Notes: generated from the letters alone by a model not told the origin. A DNA stretch of 64,000 nt from Chionoecetes opilio (GCA_016584305.1 JACEEZ010018502.1:107501-171500); one strand, 5' to 3'; shown: positions 26,384-37,262, numbered from the stretch's first letter. Translations and numbers: made by a program.

Positions 26384-27171
26384 TGTGGAAATTTGTGTCA
26401 CAAACACACATTTATTATTTGAGATCTTACCTATAGAAACCCATTGTCTATCTCATCCCAACACAATACCCCAACTAGTCAACTAACTAGGATACTTATC
26501 GGTGGATAGTAGGGTTGAAATGTTTGTAGGCTTATCAATACTGCAATGTCTTGTTATTCGAAGTGGTCAGCGTGATCGAGGCCGCCGGTGAAGGGCGGAG
26601 GCGGAGGCGTTATTTTTTATCGGCGTCAGGCGGGTTTTCATAACCCAGTTATCCACGACGTGGCGAGATATACCAATGTGTTGATATTAACACGTCCTAT
26701 GATTTAACACTTACATGTACAAAATGAACGTATGTACAATTTGTTCTTCTCGCTATAATCAGAGAAGCACAGTCAAAGGTGTTATCAACGTAAGGGTCTG
26801 GAGTGTACTGAAACTCCGTGGGCGGCAGGGCATCGGACGCCTGGTGCCTACTTACACGTGTCAAATCGTCGGTGGCGGCGAGGCACCCCTACCAATACCT
26901 GCCACGTATACACGCAGGATAGGATCAATATTATAACGACGACCAATAGCCAGTCGCTCCAAATTAAGGTGCTAATATAAGGTGCAAATGCTCAATAACC
27001 ACTGGGAATATTCATTTATATTATCCCAGTACTTATCATTTACTTAAATGACCTTAATTAATACCCATTACCATTATAATTATATATATATATATACATC
27101 CCTACGCTCCCCCTTTGATGAGCGGACACTCTACCAATTATTGAGTTGGTGGTTGGTGGATAATTTCCACA
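26384..27171 (-). mobile_element. BEL/Pao 5' LTR (copy iii)
   Basis: 788 bp with TGTGGAAATTTG...ATAATTTCCACA ends. The inner edge is followed on the minus strand by the primer-binding block TGGTGCCCCGAGTGAGG (about 26366-26382). Confidence 0.9.
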
Positions 27172-28008
27172 GTGCACATAAATTGTTTATTGATTCAGTA
27201 AGAAAATCCAATTTTTTTGACAGCTTCGCCCACAACAAGTAGTGCTGTAATAAGGATGGGGTCTATCAACTGCCATCCACGCACCCAAGCTATACGTAGG
27301 GCAAGCCGTATTGGAGTAAATGCACTAACATCCTAGTACCAGTAGTTTTAGTGTACATGTATAGTGATTTTCCTTTGTTTTACATTGTTTTTGGTAAGTT
27401 ACACATGTATTATTACGTTTTCTTTTATTTATTATTTCTAAAATTGAATTAGTATTAATAAGTGTATACGTGTCAAAGGTGCCTTTAGAATTCATAAAAT
27501 ACAATAACAAATATTTTTATCTATTTACCAAAAAACTTGGGTCCGTACGGACCCCGTATGTGTTTACGTATAATTATAAAGGGTATGTGTTTAAGGGTTA
27601 AGATATTGGAATATCAGTAATTAGAAGTATCAGTAGAATTATGAGTTAGATTAAGGGAGTTGACGAAGCGAAAAGCCTTTGACTCTACCCTACATTTAAA
27701 AGGGATGTTTGAGATCATCATCAAACATAAGAAACCTACTAATAGCCTCTTATATTTACGCGGATCAGTTTCAGATCACTGATCTGGTCGCACGTTGCGT
27801 GTTTAATTTACTGTTGTCACCCAGATTCGTGATCTTAGATCACACAGATTCGGAATTCAGTGGATCTGAGTTCATATCAGGGATATAACAGAGAATACTA
27901 GATCAAGATGGCGGCGCCTCCGGGAGGCGACGGCTATCATCTTTCTTTATAACACCTATACACACGAAGAGTGCCCATAGACTGACAATGAGTAACGAGG
28001 GTATAACA
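27172..28008. other. sparse region with a possible piggyBac-like end
   Basis: No gene is visible. At 27541-27601 the sequence ends AAAGGGTATGTGTTTAAGGG followed by TTAA, resembling a piggyBac-type right terminus. It contains CGTATGTGTTTACGTA, which is also found at 7951-7966 beside the piggyBac remnant. At 27640-27700 a short antisense Jockey-like scrap (GACGAAGCGAAAAGCCTTTG) occurs. Confidence 0.4.
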
Positions 28009-28490
28009 AGGTAAGATAATGAGTGTAATGTGAATGCTATATAGGTACTAAAGATGGAGAATAGTGGTACAAAATCCTAAAATATGAGAGATAACGTGAT
28101 CGTCTCGATACAGTGCAGTTTCGTCTTTTTTTAGAAGTAAAGACATGAAGATCGCCTCTTTTATTGTATTAATATAAAAAGGTAAGGTAATGTTATTTTG
28201 ATGCAGTGTAAGCACTTAGAATGAGAAGTAGTGTTGAAAAACACTTAAAACAGGGAGATTTATGTGTTCACCTCATTCCTGGTGGACACGGCTCACTCAT
28301 CTTCCTATTTTATAGTCATACACAGAAAGTTTTAACTCTGTGTTATTCTAACTCTGATAATTTATGAGGAGGATATATCAAGGTAAGACAATGTTGTATT
28401 GATGCAGTGTAGGCACTTGAGGTATAAAATAATGGTAAGGAGTACCAAAAACATGACAGATATGTAATCTTTCTCAATTTTTTACATTTT
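28009..28490. repeat. three diverged tandem units of 170-200 bp
   Basis: Units begin at about 28009, 28181 and 28382 with GGTAAGRYAATG. Units 2 and 3 share TTGATGCAGTGTARGCACTT, and all three share later GAAAAACA/CAAAAACATGA-type blocks. They are too diverged for a consensus by eye. Confidence 0.55.
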
Positions 28491-28698
28491 TTTTTATGAT
28501 TTGAAGAAATGATGTACCCAGTGCTGCCTCCACTAATCACTAGGTGATGAAGCAAAGGAAAATTTCACTTGTACATGTGTGAATAATGACGTGCAAGTCC
28601 AACAGTAGCAGTATACAACATAGTCTTGCCCGGCCAAACTTCAGGCCATGGATAAAACTAAATAGCGGTTTGTTTGTTTCTATTTTACCATTGTACAT

Positions 28699-29000
28699 TG
28701 TCGCCTCCGTGGTGTAGTGGCTAGCGTGCCTGGCTACGAATCTGCGGGCTCTGGTTCGAATCCGGGCCAGGGCAAGTCGGCGACCAGCCAAAACAGCTGT
28801 TCTTCCTCCCTCCCTTTCTGGGTTGATAAATGGGTACCTGGGGAAACCTGGGAAAGGTAAATGTGGTAATCCGAATGTCACACTAGCCATGTGTCCCGGG
28901 GTAACGGGTCCTCACCCATCACAGGCTCAAAGGGCCAATGCCACGGAGATGAGCACCGAAGGCCACGCGCAGCATAGCATATGCCCCCATCTTTACTTGT
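28699..29000 (+). mobile_element. tRNA-derived SINE, full length with target duplication
   Basis: The head begins GTCGCCTCCGTGGTGTAGTG with box A-like GTGTAGTGGCTAGCG and box B GGTTCGAATCC (28753-28763). The body follows (TGGGTACCTGGGGAAACC, GTGTCCCGGGGTAACGGG) and the copy ends CCCCCATCTTTACTTGT. Both flanks carry ATTGTACAT (28690-28698, 29001-29009), a target-site duplication typical of LINE-mobilised SINEs. A second copy is at 30032-30334. Confidence 0.9.
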
Positions 29001-29009
29001 ATTGTACAT

Positions 29010-29474
29010 AAGTGCCCAGAGTGAATATTTTGTCATGCAGTATCGGGATATAGGTCTTTGAAATACTTATGAGAATTTTGAATCTTCATGGTTAGAATAT
29101 TTGAATTCACCTAACATAAACCACTATTCAAATATTTCCTTGCATGAAGGTGTAGCATTATTTATGTCTTCTTCAAATTACCACAGTCTTGTAAATGTAG
29201 CTATATCATTGTAAAGAAAGGAAAAAACATGTGACAAATATGTAATTGTTGCTTTTTGATTGTTGCTGGTGCTCTAAATTTTGTTTTAATCGCTCTCAAG
29301 TAAAGAAAATATAGGTTAACTAGAGTAGACTGCAGCAGGAGTAGACTGACTCCACATGCCTTACTGCTTACTTTTTCTTTATCATTTCCGGCTCAGTATA
29401 TTGTGCATTCACTTGTAGTTATTCACTTGCCGAAACCAAAAATATAACGCTTATAATATATATAATGATAGCTA
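29010..29474. other. no recognised feature
   Basis: AT-rich sequence without an open frame of interest or a recognised repeat. Confidence 0.4.
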
Positions 29475-29551
29475 AGTTAAATTATGCTTAGGTTTGGTTA
29501 GGTTAGATTTAGGTTATGTTTAGGTTATACTAGATTTAGGATAGGTTTGGG
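29475..29551. repeat. degenerate TTAGGT-rich patch
   Basis: Repeated TTAGGTTTGGTTAGGTTAG-like words, similar to 4195-4351. This patch continues at 30668-30720 on the other side of the foldback element, so it is the element's target. Confidence 0.65.
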
Positions 29552-30667
29552 CAAAGACTACTGTATACCGACTTGCTACTCAGTTTGGGCTATTTCCAGT
29601 GGAGGCCAATGCTGCGATTCCTGACATTTTCGAAGATCACTCCCATTTCCCTTCCCATGGTGTATCAGTATAAATGATATACTGTTATCTTCGTAAATGT
29701 TTGTTCTATAATATTATCAAATAAAAAACTATAAAATACACTAAAGCAATGCCATTACTAGACTCTGAAGAAATTTGCATGAACTTAATATTTACTTAAA
29801 ATCTTATAGTACTTACTTAATATTATAGAACAAACATTTACAAAGATAACAGTGTATCATTTATACTGATAAACCATAGTCTACTGTATTCAGGGAACAA
29901 TTTTTTACTTGCCGATCCGATTGATGATGTTATTTTCTATGTTAACGCTAATTTATGCATGGTGCTAATTCATTTATCAGAAAACGAAATATATCAATGG
30001 AAAGCTCATAACATTCCGCTTCTATTGATATAAGACAGAAGGTAAAGATGGGAGCATACGCAATGCTGCGCGTGGCATTCGTTGCTCATTTCCGTGGCAT
30101 TAGCCCTTGGAGCCTGTGGTGGGTCAGGACCCGTTACCCCGGGGCACAGGGCTAGTGTGACACCCGGATTACCACAGTTACCTTCCCCAGGTTACCCCAG
30201 GTACCTATTTATCAACCCCGAAAGGAAGGAAGAACAGCCGGGTAGGCTGGTCACCGACTTGCCCTGGCCCGGGTTCGAACCAGGGCCCGCAGATTCGTAG
30301 CCAGACACGCTAGCCACTGCACCACGGAGGTGACATTGATATTCTCCATGTTAAATGTTGTCTCGCAAAATATTAAATAGCAAATAGTCTAAGTGAATAT
30401 TAAGCTAATGCATATATCTTCAGAGTCTTATAATGGCATTTATTTAGTATATTTTACTGTTTTTTATTTGATAATATTATAGAACATACATTTACGAAGA
30501 TAACAGTATATCATTTACACTGATAAATCATAGGAAGGGAAATGGGAGAGATGTTCGAAACACATTTTTACCTTGCCGATCAGCCTCTACTAATCATGGG
30601 CGGGTTGGGGCGTGGTGCCAGTAACAAGTCCAGTATACATATAGTAACAAGTCCAGTATAGCCTTTG
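29552..30667. mobile_element. foldback element copy 2 (same family as 45472-46432)
   Basis: The left end CAAAGACTACTGTATACC and the reversed right end (CAAAGGCTATACTGGACTTG) are similar to the CATAGACCACTGTATACC end of the copy at 45472. Inner arms (TATACTGTTATCTTCGTAAA; reverse copy near 30500) and a core word ACGCTAATTTATGCATGG are shared with that copy. GTTTGGG flanks both ends (29545-29551, 30668-30674). An extra inverted arm near 29815-29875 and a SINE at 30032-30334 enlarge it. No open frame. Confidence 0.78.
30032..30334 (-). mobile_element. tRNA-derived SINE nested in foldback element
   Basis: Reverse-oriented copy of the SINE at 28699-29000, with box B reversed at about 30270-30280. 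It is flanked by ATTGATAT at 30024-30031 and 30335-30342, a clean target duplication inside the foldback core. Confidence 0.9.
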
Positions 30668-30674
30668 GTTTGGG

Positions 30675-31406
30675 TTAGGTTTTGTTGAGTTATTTAGGTT
30701 ATTAAGCGAATCTGAATGTCCGCGATTGCACGGCTGCCGCAGCTGGTTGGCGCCCGCCTACTACTGCGGAATATTTACTGAAATATAAATCAATACCGTA
30801 ATAACATTAATATATATGAAGTAACAATATTAATGTAGCATTACATTTTGACCCAAACTAACTATTTACATGATTTTGAAGCTTATATTTTCATTCCTAG
30901 GTTTAATTAGTGGGGTCTGCTCCTTAACAGTTATGCCGTAAAATAATAGTTTTCGAATAAATCATCATGGTTAGGAGGTTAAGTTAGGTTATGTCAATAA
31001 ACCTTAGGGCAGTGGTTCTCAACTGGTGGTCCATGGACCACTGGTGGTCCATGATAACTTTTTTAGTGGTCCACAGGACGTTCACGATATTTGGAAATGA
31101 ACTGAAATATAATGAAACCAAAATGTTAGCTGTATAATATTATTTTATTTATTTCTGCAAATATTTATATCTATAACTTCAGGAAAATGCCAGTTCTTCA
31201 TGGCTGAGAATTGGTGGTTCAAGCTCTTAAGCTTTTATATCATCATCCCTAAAGTTGGGAGGGTTATTGACAGGAACTGACACCCAGTCCCGTGACAATT
31301 TCTTGATGCGACCACTGGAAATCAAGTCCCTCTGTTCCCTGAACCCAGCAATGTAGAACCAGGTCTGATAGGTGATGGTGTGACTCCAGTGACCTACAGA
31401 GTGCAA
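30675..31406. other. sparse region with one hAT-type terminus
   Basis: At 31010 CAGTGGTTCTCAACTGGTGG strongly resembles hAT terminal inverted repeats and is followed by the palindrome GGTCCATGGACC. I could not find a matching right end. The rest is unrecognised. Confidence 0.4.
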
Positions 31407-32134
31407 TTTTTTTTTTTACATCAAAAGGGACTGGCCAAGGGAAAAAAAAAGCCCGCTTAGTTGCCAGTACCTATATAAAAAGACATTTAGATAATATAGA
31501 AAGGGAGGTGGAAAAATTTTGCTCGGGAAGGGTCTTAGTTTGTCACTCCTCTCTTGAAAAAAAATCATGTCATATGAAGGAGGAAAAATAAAAACAGGAA
31601 GAGAGTTTCAGAGTTTACCAGTGCAAGGGATAAAAGTGTAAAGATACTGATTAACTATTGCATTAGTAAGATGAACAAAATAGGGATGGGAATAAGCAGC
31701 CAGTTTTGTGCATCGAGGCCACCGAAAAAGGGGAGGCATGCAGTTAACAAGTTCAGAAGAGCAGTAAGCATGAAAATAACGTTAGAAGATAGCAAAAGAA
31801 GCAAAATTGCGGCAGTGGTTTAAAGATCGAAGAAAGTCAGTCAGGGGAGGATAGTTGATGAGACGAAAAGCTTTTGACTCTACCCTGCTTAGGAATGAGC
31901 GGATCTCCCCCAAATATGTGAGACATACTCCATACATGGGCGGATATGGCCCCTGTACAGAGCAAGCAACTGGGAGGGAGAGAAAAAAATGGACACCTAA
32001 CTTCTTAGACGCTGTTTCAGCAAGAGATCAGATGTAAGATTTCCAGTTCAGTGTTCTTATAAAGATTAGCCCTAGAGTGTACATTGTAGAAGACGGAGAC
32101 ATTTGAGTGCCATTGAAGAAGAGACGATAGTTAT
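31407..32134 (-). mobile_element. Jockey-like 3' end, antisense
   Basis: A T-run at 31407-31418 is the complement of a poly(A) tail. Reading leftward on the minus strand, the C-terminal part of the reverse transcriptase frame and 3' UTR appear (AGTCCCTTTTGATGTAA next to the tail). The region is frame-disrupted. Its innermost 220 bp pair with the plus-strand fragment that follows. Confidence 0.75.
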
Positions 32135-32174
32135 TTGGAAGGTTTTGTCGAATAGATTTGTTCTTAACCCCTAT

Positions 32175-32412
32175 GATAACTATCCCCTCTTCTTCAATGA
32201 CACTCAACTATCTCCTTCTTCTACAATGAACATTCTTGGCCTATCCTTTACTAAAAATCTGAACTGGAAATCTCACATCTCATCTCTTGCTAAAGCAGCT
32301 TCTAAGAAGTTAGGTGTCCGGTGGCGTCTGCGTCCATATTTTTCTCCCTCCCAGTTGCTGGCTCTGTACAGGGGCCTTATCCGCCCATATATGGAGTATG
32401 TCTCACATGTGT
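32175..32412 (+). mobile_element. Jockey-like RT C-terminal fragment, plus strand
   Basis: The frame encodes LFFNDTQLSPSSTMNILGL, LNWKSHISSLAKAASKKLGV and LYRGLIRPYMEYVSHV, the region after the catalytic palm in Jockey-type reverse transcriptases. It is the inverted partner of 31914-32134. Confidence 0.85.
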
Positions 32413-32422
32413 CTCACATGAT

Positions 32423-33162
32423 TTAGTGTATAGGCCTCTAAACTTATGTAAAGAGGATTCAGCTCCTATATGGCAAGAAATAAACAAGGCTTGCAGATAT
32501 AATCGCTTATGCGTGGTAGGAGATTTTAATCTTAAGAATATAGACTGGTAATTTAATTGTAGGAGACAATGACGCAGAGGAATTGTTAAATATAGTTCAG
32601 GATAACTTTCTAAGGCAAGCAATCAAGGAGCCTACTAGAGGAGATAATATTATAGATTTATTACTAACAAACAGGGTAGATTTAGTTACAGAGGTGGATG
32701 TTGGAAGACAGTTAGGAAGTAGCGATCATTGTGAAATCCGGTTTTGCTTAAAATGGAAAGTAGGAAGTAGAGGTGTTAATAAGCATAGTGTACCTGACTT
32801 CAGAAAGGCTAATTATGCAGGATTAAGAAGACACTTGGAGGGGATTAACTCGGGTTGTAGGATGGAGAGGAAGGAGTGGTCGGAGATCAGGGCGGTGACA
32901 GGTGTCAGTGAGGTCGGGGCTGATGGGGATTATACATTATTTGTAAGGAGGTTAATTGCAGGACATACATAGAATATTCCTTATAGGGCGACAAGAACAA
33001 GAAAGAACGACCCAAATGGATGACCGCGAATATAAAACACAACATTGTACTTAAGAAACATGTACTTAAGGTTCAAGGCTGGACAGGTGACCAAAGAACA
33101 GTATAACGTGATGGCGAGGACAGTGAAGAGATTAACAAGAGTAGCTAAGAACAATTATGAGA
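32423..33162 (+). pseudogene. CR1-like endonuclease and linker (copy A)
   Basis: Endonuclease C-terminal motifs are visible: LCVVGDFNLKNIDW (about 32510-32550), then in another frame QDNFLRQAIKEPTRGDNIID, LLLTNRVDLVTEV and the catalytic GSSDHCEIRF (about 32718-32748). The linker shows one copy of the KANY.GL.RHLE module, where copy B has three. The frame ends at 32970 and scraps continue to the TTAA insertion. Confidence 0.82.
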
Positions 33163-33166
33163 TTAA

Positions 33167-34395
33167 AGTAGTCGTCCAGACCCAAATTTTTTTTGCCGAA
33201 TTATGTTGAATGTACATTCAAAACACCTAATCCACCAAAAATAATTGATTTCCAGGCCATATTTCCGTAAAAACACGACTTTTGTAAAAGGCGCGCGAAA
33301 AAAAAAATCTTCCCTCCAACAGGGCTACGACTGTTATTGATGACGTCAGAATAGGGACGCCCGCAGACACTCTGTCTGACACCTGTCGGCAAATGTTATG
33401 ATGAGCGATTGAACTTCGGTGTCAGACAGTGAATCTGTCGCTGTGACAGATCTAGAGTACGATGCTCAATCTGACACCGAAAGAAATGACGCTGGTCGCG
33501 TATACTATGAGGAAAACGAACCTCAGATTGTCATGGGATCCTATATGTTTGAGCCCGAGTACGAGGGTGGGTAAACAGGTGTTAGCAGAGCCTGAGGTTC
33601 AGCAGGAGGACCTGGCACTTCTCCAAAACATGGATTGGGAAATAAGGTTAAACCATGTGTGTGTGGGAATCACAATGAAAAGGGACTTTCGAGAAAATCC
33701 TATGGTTAGTTTTGGAGCTACAGTCAAACGTAATTCCTCGGAACCACATACTAGCATTAACTACAGCAAAGAGTTGAAAATATGCGGGCGGGAAGGCAGA
33801 AAGTGTGACAGCCACACCACTACAGGGCACGCCCACTCCACAACTGGTTTACTTGGTTTACTTGGTCTTGTTAAGAGGCAAAGCCTCACAGTCGTGGTGG
33901 TCCATCGCTACCCTCACTACACACCGTTTCTCAACACAACTGTTCGCCCCAAACACTATAGGCGTGAATCACCACACGCACTCCGCCACTCCACTCCTAC
34001 ACACGCCACTCCTTTCCGTGTGCAAACTTTTCTGGAAAGGCACAGCTGTCTTGCTGCACCCATAAAGGATGCATGCATGTGGCATATAGCAAAACAAATC
34101 TATCAGAAACACCCAAATATCTTCAAGTATTATATTTATCTCTGTGTTTACGTGCCTCTCTGATCAAGCGCGGGAAGATGAGCCTCCCTAATGGTACGTC
34201 ACGGAGCCTGAGCCTGAGCGTCTGCAAACCTTAGGAGCGTTTTGAGAACTCGGGGAATTTGCAGATTTTGATTGCGGATTATTTAAAAACGGCTGACTGG
34301 ATACAAAAAGTGACGACGTATTGTTGATATACTCGTCAATGGCTATGATTTGACTGCATTAAATCAGGAATGATGAAATGGTCTGGACGACTACT
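33167..34395. mobile_element. TTAA-flanked inverted-repeat element carrying a P2XR_C-like exon
   Basis: Ends AGTAGTCGTCCAGACC and its exact reverse complement, with TTAA on both sides (33163-33166, 34396-34399). Removing the 1,229 bp rejoins GAGATTAA to GGTCGCTGG, matching copy B (GAGATTAAAGTAGCAGGAC). TTAA use points to piggyBac-type or Kolobok-type transposition, but the ends do not start with CCC. The interior holds no transposase; see the next entry for its coding remnant. Confidence 0.88.
33398..33760 (+). pseudogene. possible P2X7-type C-terminal (P2XR_C) domain start, captured
   Basis: Beginning near 33398 (ATGAGCGATTGA, early stop) the frame reads an acidic Ser/Asp-rich stretch (VSDSESVAVTDLEYDAQSD), then MGSYMFEPEYEGG. 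A shifted frame gives LALLQNMDW and another gives CVCGN. P2XR_C-domain proteins contain pY.FEP followed by R..N..WC.CG.C, so the order and spacing fit. The pieces are in three frames and the later cysteines are not clear. It could be a decayed exon carried by the element. No function should be assumed. Confidence 0.4.
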
Positions 34396-34494
34396 TTAAG
34401 GTCGCTGGACATGCAAAGAACGACCCTAAGGTTTTTTTCAGGTCTATAAAACAAAGACTAGGGAATTATTGGGTCCGTTAACTCCGTTAACAAT

Positions 34495-35587
34495 GAGCAA
34501 CTACACTGAGTATTAAGATCCCGTTTCAAATGTCCATAAATTTTGATTAGATAGGCAACTTGCGGACAACTAGGTGCTAGCGACCAATATTTGATGTTAT
34601 TTTAACCACCGTAAGGTACTCATAAGTGTTCTTGTGTTGAATATCCGGTTTTCACTAATAAAACCAATGGTTATGATATACTCATGTCCATATCATGAAC
34701 ATAGGTTTGAAGAAATAGTATTTCAAGGTATGCTATACTCCGCTGGCCGAGAGCCTCCCAAAGGGAAATATTTCGTGAAAAAGTTTTGGGTGAATATGTT
34801 TCTCCATTGATGCTGAAAGACTATAGATATTCGCACAAGGGTAGTATGCTTTCTTATTTTGTAAAAACATAATTAACGCCACGGCAAATTTCGCCATCTG
34901 ACATCTTTTAAATAAACACGGCCCCGTGATACCAGATCTACATATTAATATGTGGATCTATAGATATTAGGTCTAGTTTAAGATTTTCAGATTTTGCCTC
35001 TAAAATTGGCTAAATCACGTACGAAGTATATAGTCTGGTGAAGCAATCACATCGGCGAGAGCTGTTTAAATTTCCTCAGGAAGGCACATATGAGGCGGAG
35101 GATCTATTGTTTCCGTCCGAGGCCTGGCAAGGCCTCCAGTGGCCAGACCTTCGGTGTTCTAGGTATTGGGCCTGGCCAGCCGCCAGCCACATTTTGGTTT
35201 GTTTACAAACATCTTGTCGTACATTCCTCTGGCAGCAAATATATTAATATTTTAATAGTTGTTCAATAATGGATTAATCTAAATTTATACCGTGATAATT
35301 TATAATGCTATATTGATTATATGAGACATTTACCGAATCTTGAATGGTATGTACGAGTTGATTTTATGAAGAAAATAATTACTATTGACGTATATATTTT
35401 CATTTTCTATGCATCCTAGATACCAATGTTACATTTGTTTAATGATTTGAATAATCTTTTGATTTGAAAAAAAAACTATATAGAAGCATGTACAAAAATC
35501 TATCTATGAAGTCCACGAAACATGTATAATATATTTGAGTGAGATTCACAGGCTCTAACGGGATCATAAAACTGAGTGTAGTGGCCC
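34495..35587. mobile_element. second inverted-repeat element in CR1 copy A
   Basis: Left end GAGCAACTACACTGAGTATT and reversed right end GGGCCACTACACTCAGTTTT, both continuing to GATCCCGTT, form about 30-bp imperfect inverted repeats. On both sides CR1 sequence resumes (GGGAATTATT before, GGTGAGATCG after). An almost perfect 26-bp palindrome, centred on CATATTAATATG, lies at about 34932-34957. No open frame of note. Confidence 0.75.
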
Positions 35588-35599
35588 ATAGGGCCGGGT

Positions 35600-37262
35600 G
35601 AGATCGTAACTATGGATGAGGATATGTGTAAAAGTTTAAATTATTATTTCTTAAGTGTTTTTACTCAGGAGGATATATAGACGATACCTGATAGTGAACA
35701 GATGTTAAAGAAAGCGATGATGTTAAACTCAAAGATATTGTGATAGCTAGGGAAAAGGTAGAAGAAGGTATTGATAGAATGCAGAATTTTAAGTCACCAG
35801 GAACAGATGAAGTTTATCCCAGAGTATCAAAAGAATGCAAAGAGGTTGTTAGTCTTTAGTGCACATTTTTAGGAAATCGGTTGATATAGGCAAAGTGCCG
35901 TTAATGTGGAGGAAAGGAAATGTAGTCCCCATATTTAAGAATGGTGATAGAGGACTAATGTCATATTATCGACCCGTTAGTCTAACGTCAGTGGTAGGTA
36001 AATTATTGGAATCTATTATTGCTAAAAACATTAGAGAGCATTTATAAGAGCACAGTTTGGCCAATGATTCACAACATGGATTCACTAAGGGTAGGTCATG
36101 TCTCACCAATTTATTGAGTTTTTATAGGAAAGTTTATGAGACAGCAGATAATTATACGGATTATGATATAATATACCTGGACTTTAGTAAGGCGTTCGAT
36201 AAGGTACCACACGAGCGACTCTTAAATAAGGTTAAGGCTCATGCAATAGATGGGAAGGTTCTTCGTTGGATCGGAGCTTTGCTAAGTGATAGGCAACAAG
36301 GGGTTACAATTAATGGTTCTAAATCTGATTGGGGGCAGGTGACGACTGGGGTTCCACAAGGGTCTGTTTTAGATCCACTACTATTTTTGATTACATCAAA
36401 TACTTGGATAGTAGGATTAGCAGTGATATCAGCAAGTTTGCTGATGATACTAAGGTAGGTAGGATTATTGGATCACAGTCTGATGTAAACATATTTCAGG
36501 GAGACTTAGATGAACTTAATGAGTGGTAGTCAGATGGCAGATGGAATTTAATATTGATAAGTGGAGCGTTATAAATGTATTATAAAAAACCCTGGTAATA
36601 GATACAACATACGCAATGTATCGCTGAAAAAATCAGAAGGTGAGAAGGAACTGGGAGTTAGGGTGAGCTCAGACCTCTGACCTAGGAAACAATGTATTGA
36701 GGCTAGAAATAGAGCTAATAGGGTATTAGGATTCATTATCAGAAGTGTTAAAAGTAGAAGTGCTGAGGTTATTCTAAAGCCTTATTTGGCTCTAGTCAGA
36801 CCTCACCTAAACTATGCGGTTCAGTTTTTGTCCCCATATTACAGGATGGATATGCTTGATAGAATCAGTGCAGAAAAGGATGACCAAAATTATTCATGGG
36901 ATGCGTAACTTTAGTTATGAGAAGAGATTGAAGCTATTAAATTTACACTCACTCGAGAGAGGCAAAGTAAGGGGCGATCTGATAGAGGTTTTTAAATGGA
37001 TACAGGGATATAATAAAGGAGAGGTAGTAACACTTCTTACGGCTAGTAACTAGGGTATAACAATAAGGAATGTATTCAAGCTGGAAAAGCGTAGATTTAA
37101 GAAAATAAAAAGGGAAAAACTGGCTCACAAATAGGGTGGTACATGATTGAAATGGACTCAGTAGACAGGTAGTTAGTGCGGAGTCATTAGGGAGCTTTAA
37201 TAGGAGGCTAGATAAATTCATGGATGGGGATGAAATGTAGATGTAGGTAGTGTTAAGTAACA
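35600..37262 (+). pseudogene. CR1-like reverse transcriptase (copy A)
   Basis: Successive frames encode KGNVVPIFKNGDRG and YYRPVSLTSVVGKLLESIIA (35859-36047), then QHGFTKGRSCLTNLLSFYRK, YLDFSKAFDKVPHERLLNK (palm motif A) and TTGVPQGSVLDPLLF (36057-36458). The catalytic KFADDTKVGRI appears in a shifted frame near 36436-36470. QKRMTKIIHGMRNFSYEKRL lies near 36870-36930. Stops and indels separate all blocks; the copy is inactive. The domain order matches copy B exactly. Confidence 0.88.

Larger units (their letters stand above)
18361..27171 (-). mobile_element. BEL/Pao-type LTR retroelement copy iii, RT-less, with nested insertions
   Basis: The element lies on the minus strand with its 5' LTR at 26384-27171, a leader, gag (25999-25406), knuckle and protease (25322-24609), integrase piece (23684-22975) and 3' LTR (22850-22380 plus 18711-18361). 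Two later insertions split it: a Gypsy-type element at 18716-22375 and a piggyBac-like MITE at 23831-24547. Both flanks carry GTGCA (18356-18360 and 27172-27176), a 5-bp duplication as expected for BEL/Pao. Nine extra AT-rich bases separate the left GTGCA from the recognisable LTR end, so this duplication is probable but not certain. Without the insertions the element is about 4.4 kb. Confidence 0.8.

Noticed and set aside
33805..34163. Second coding exon within the TTAA element
   Set aside because: The open frame continues but shows no domain; composition looks random after about 33760.
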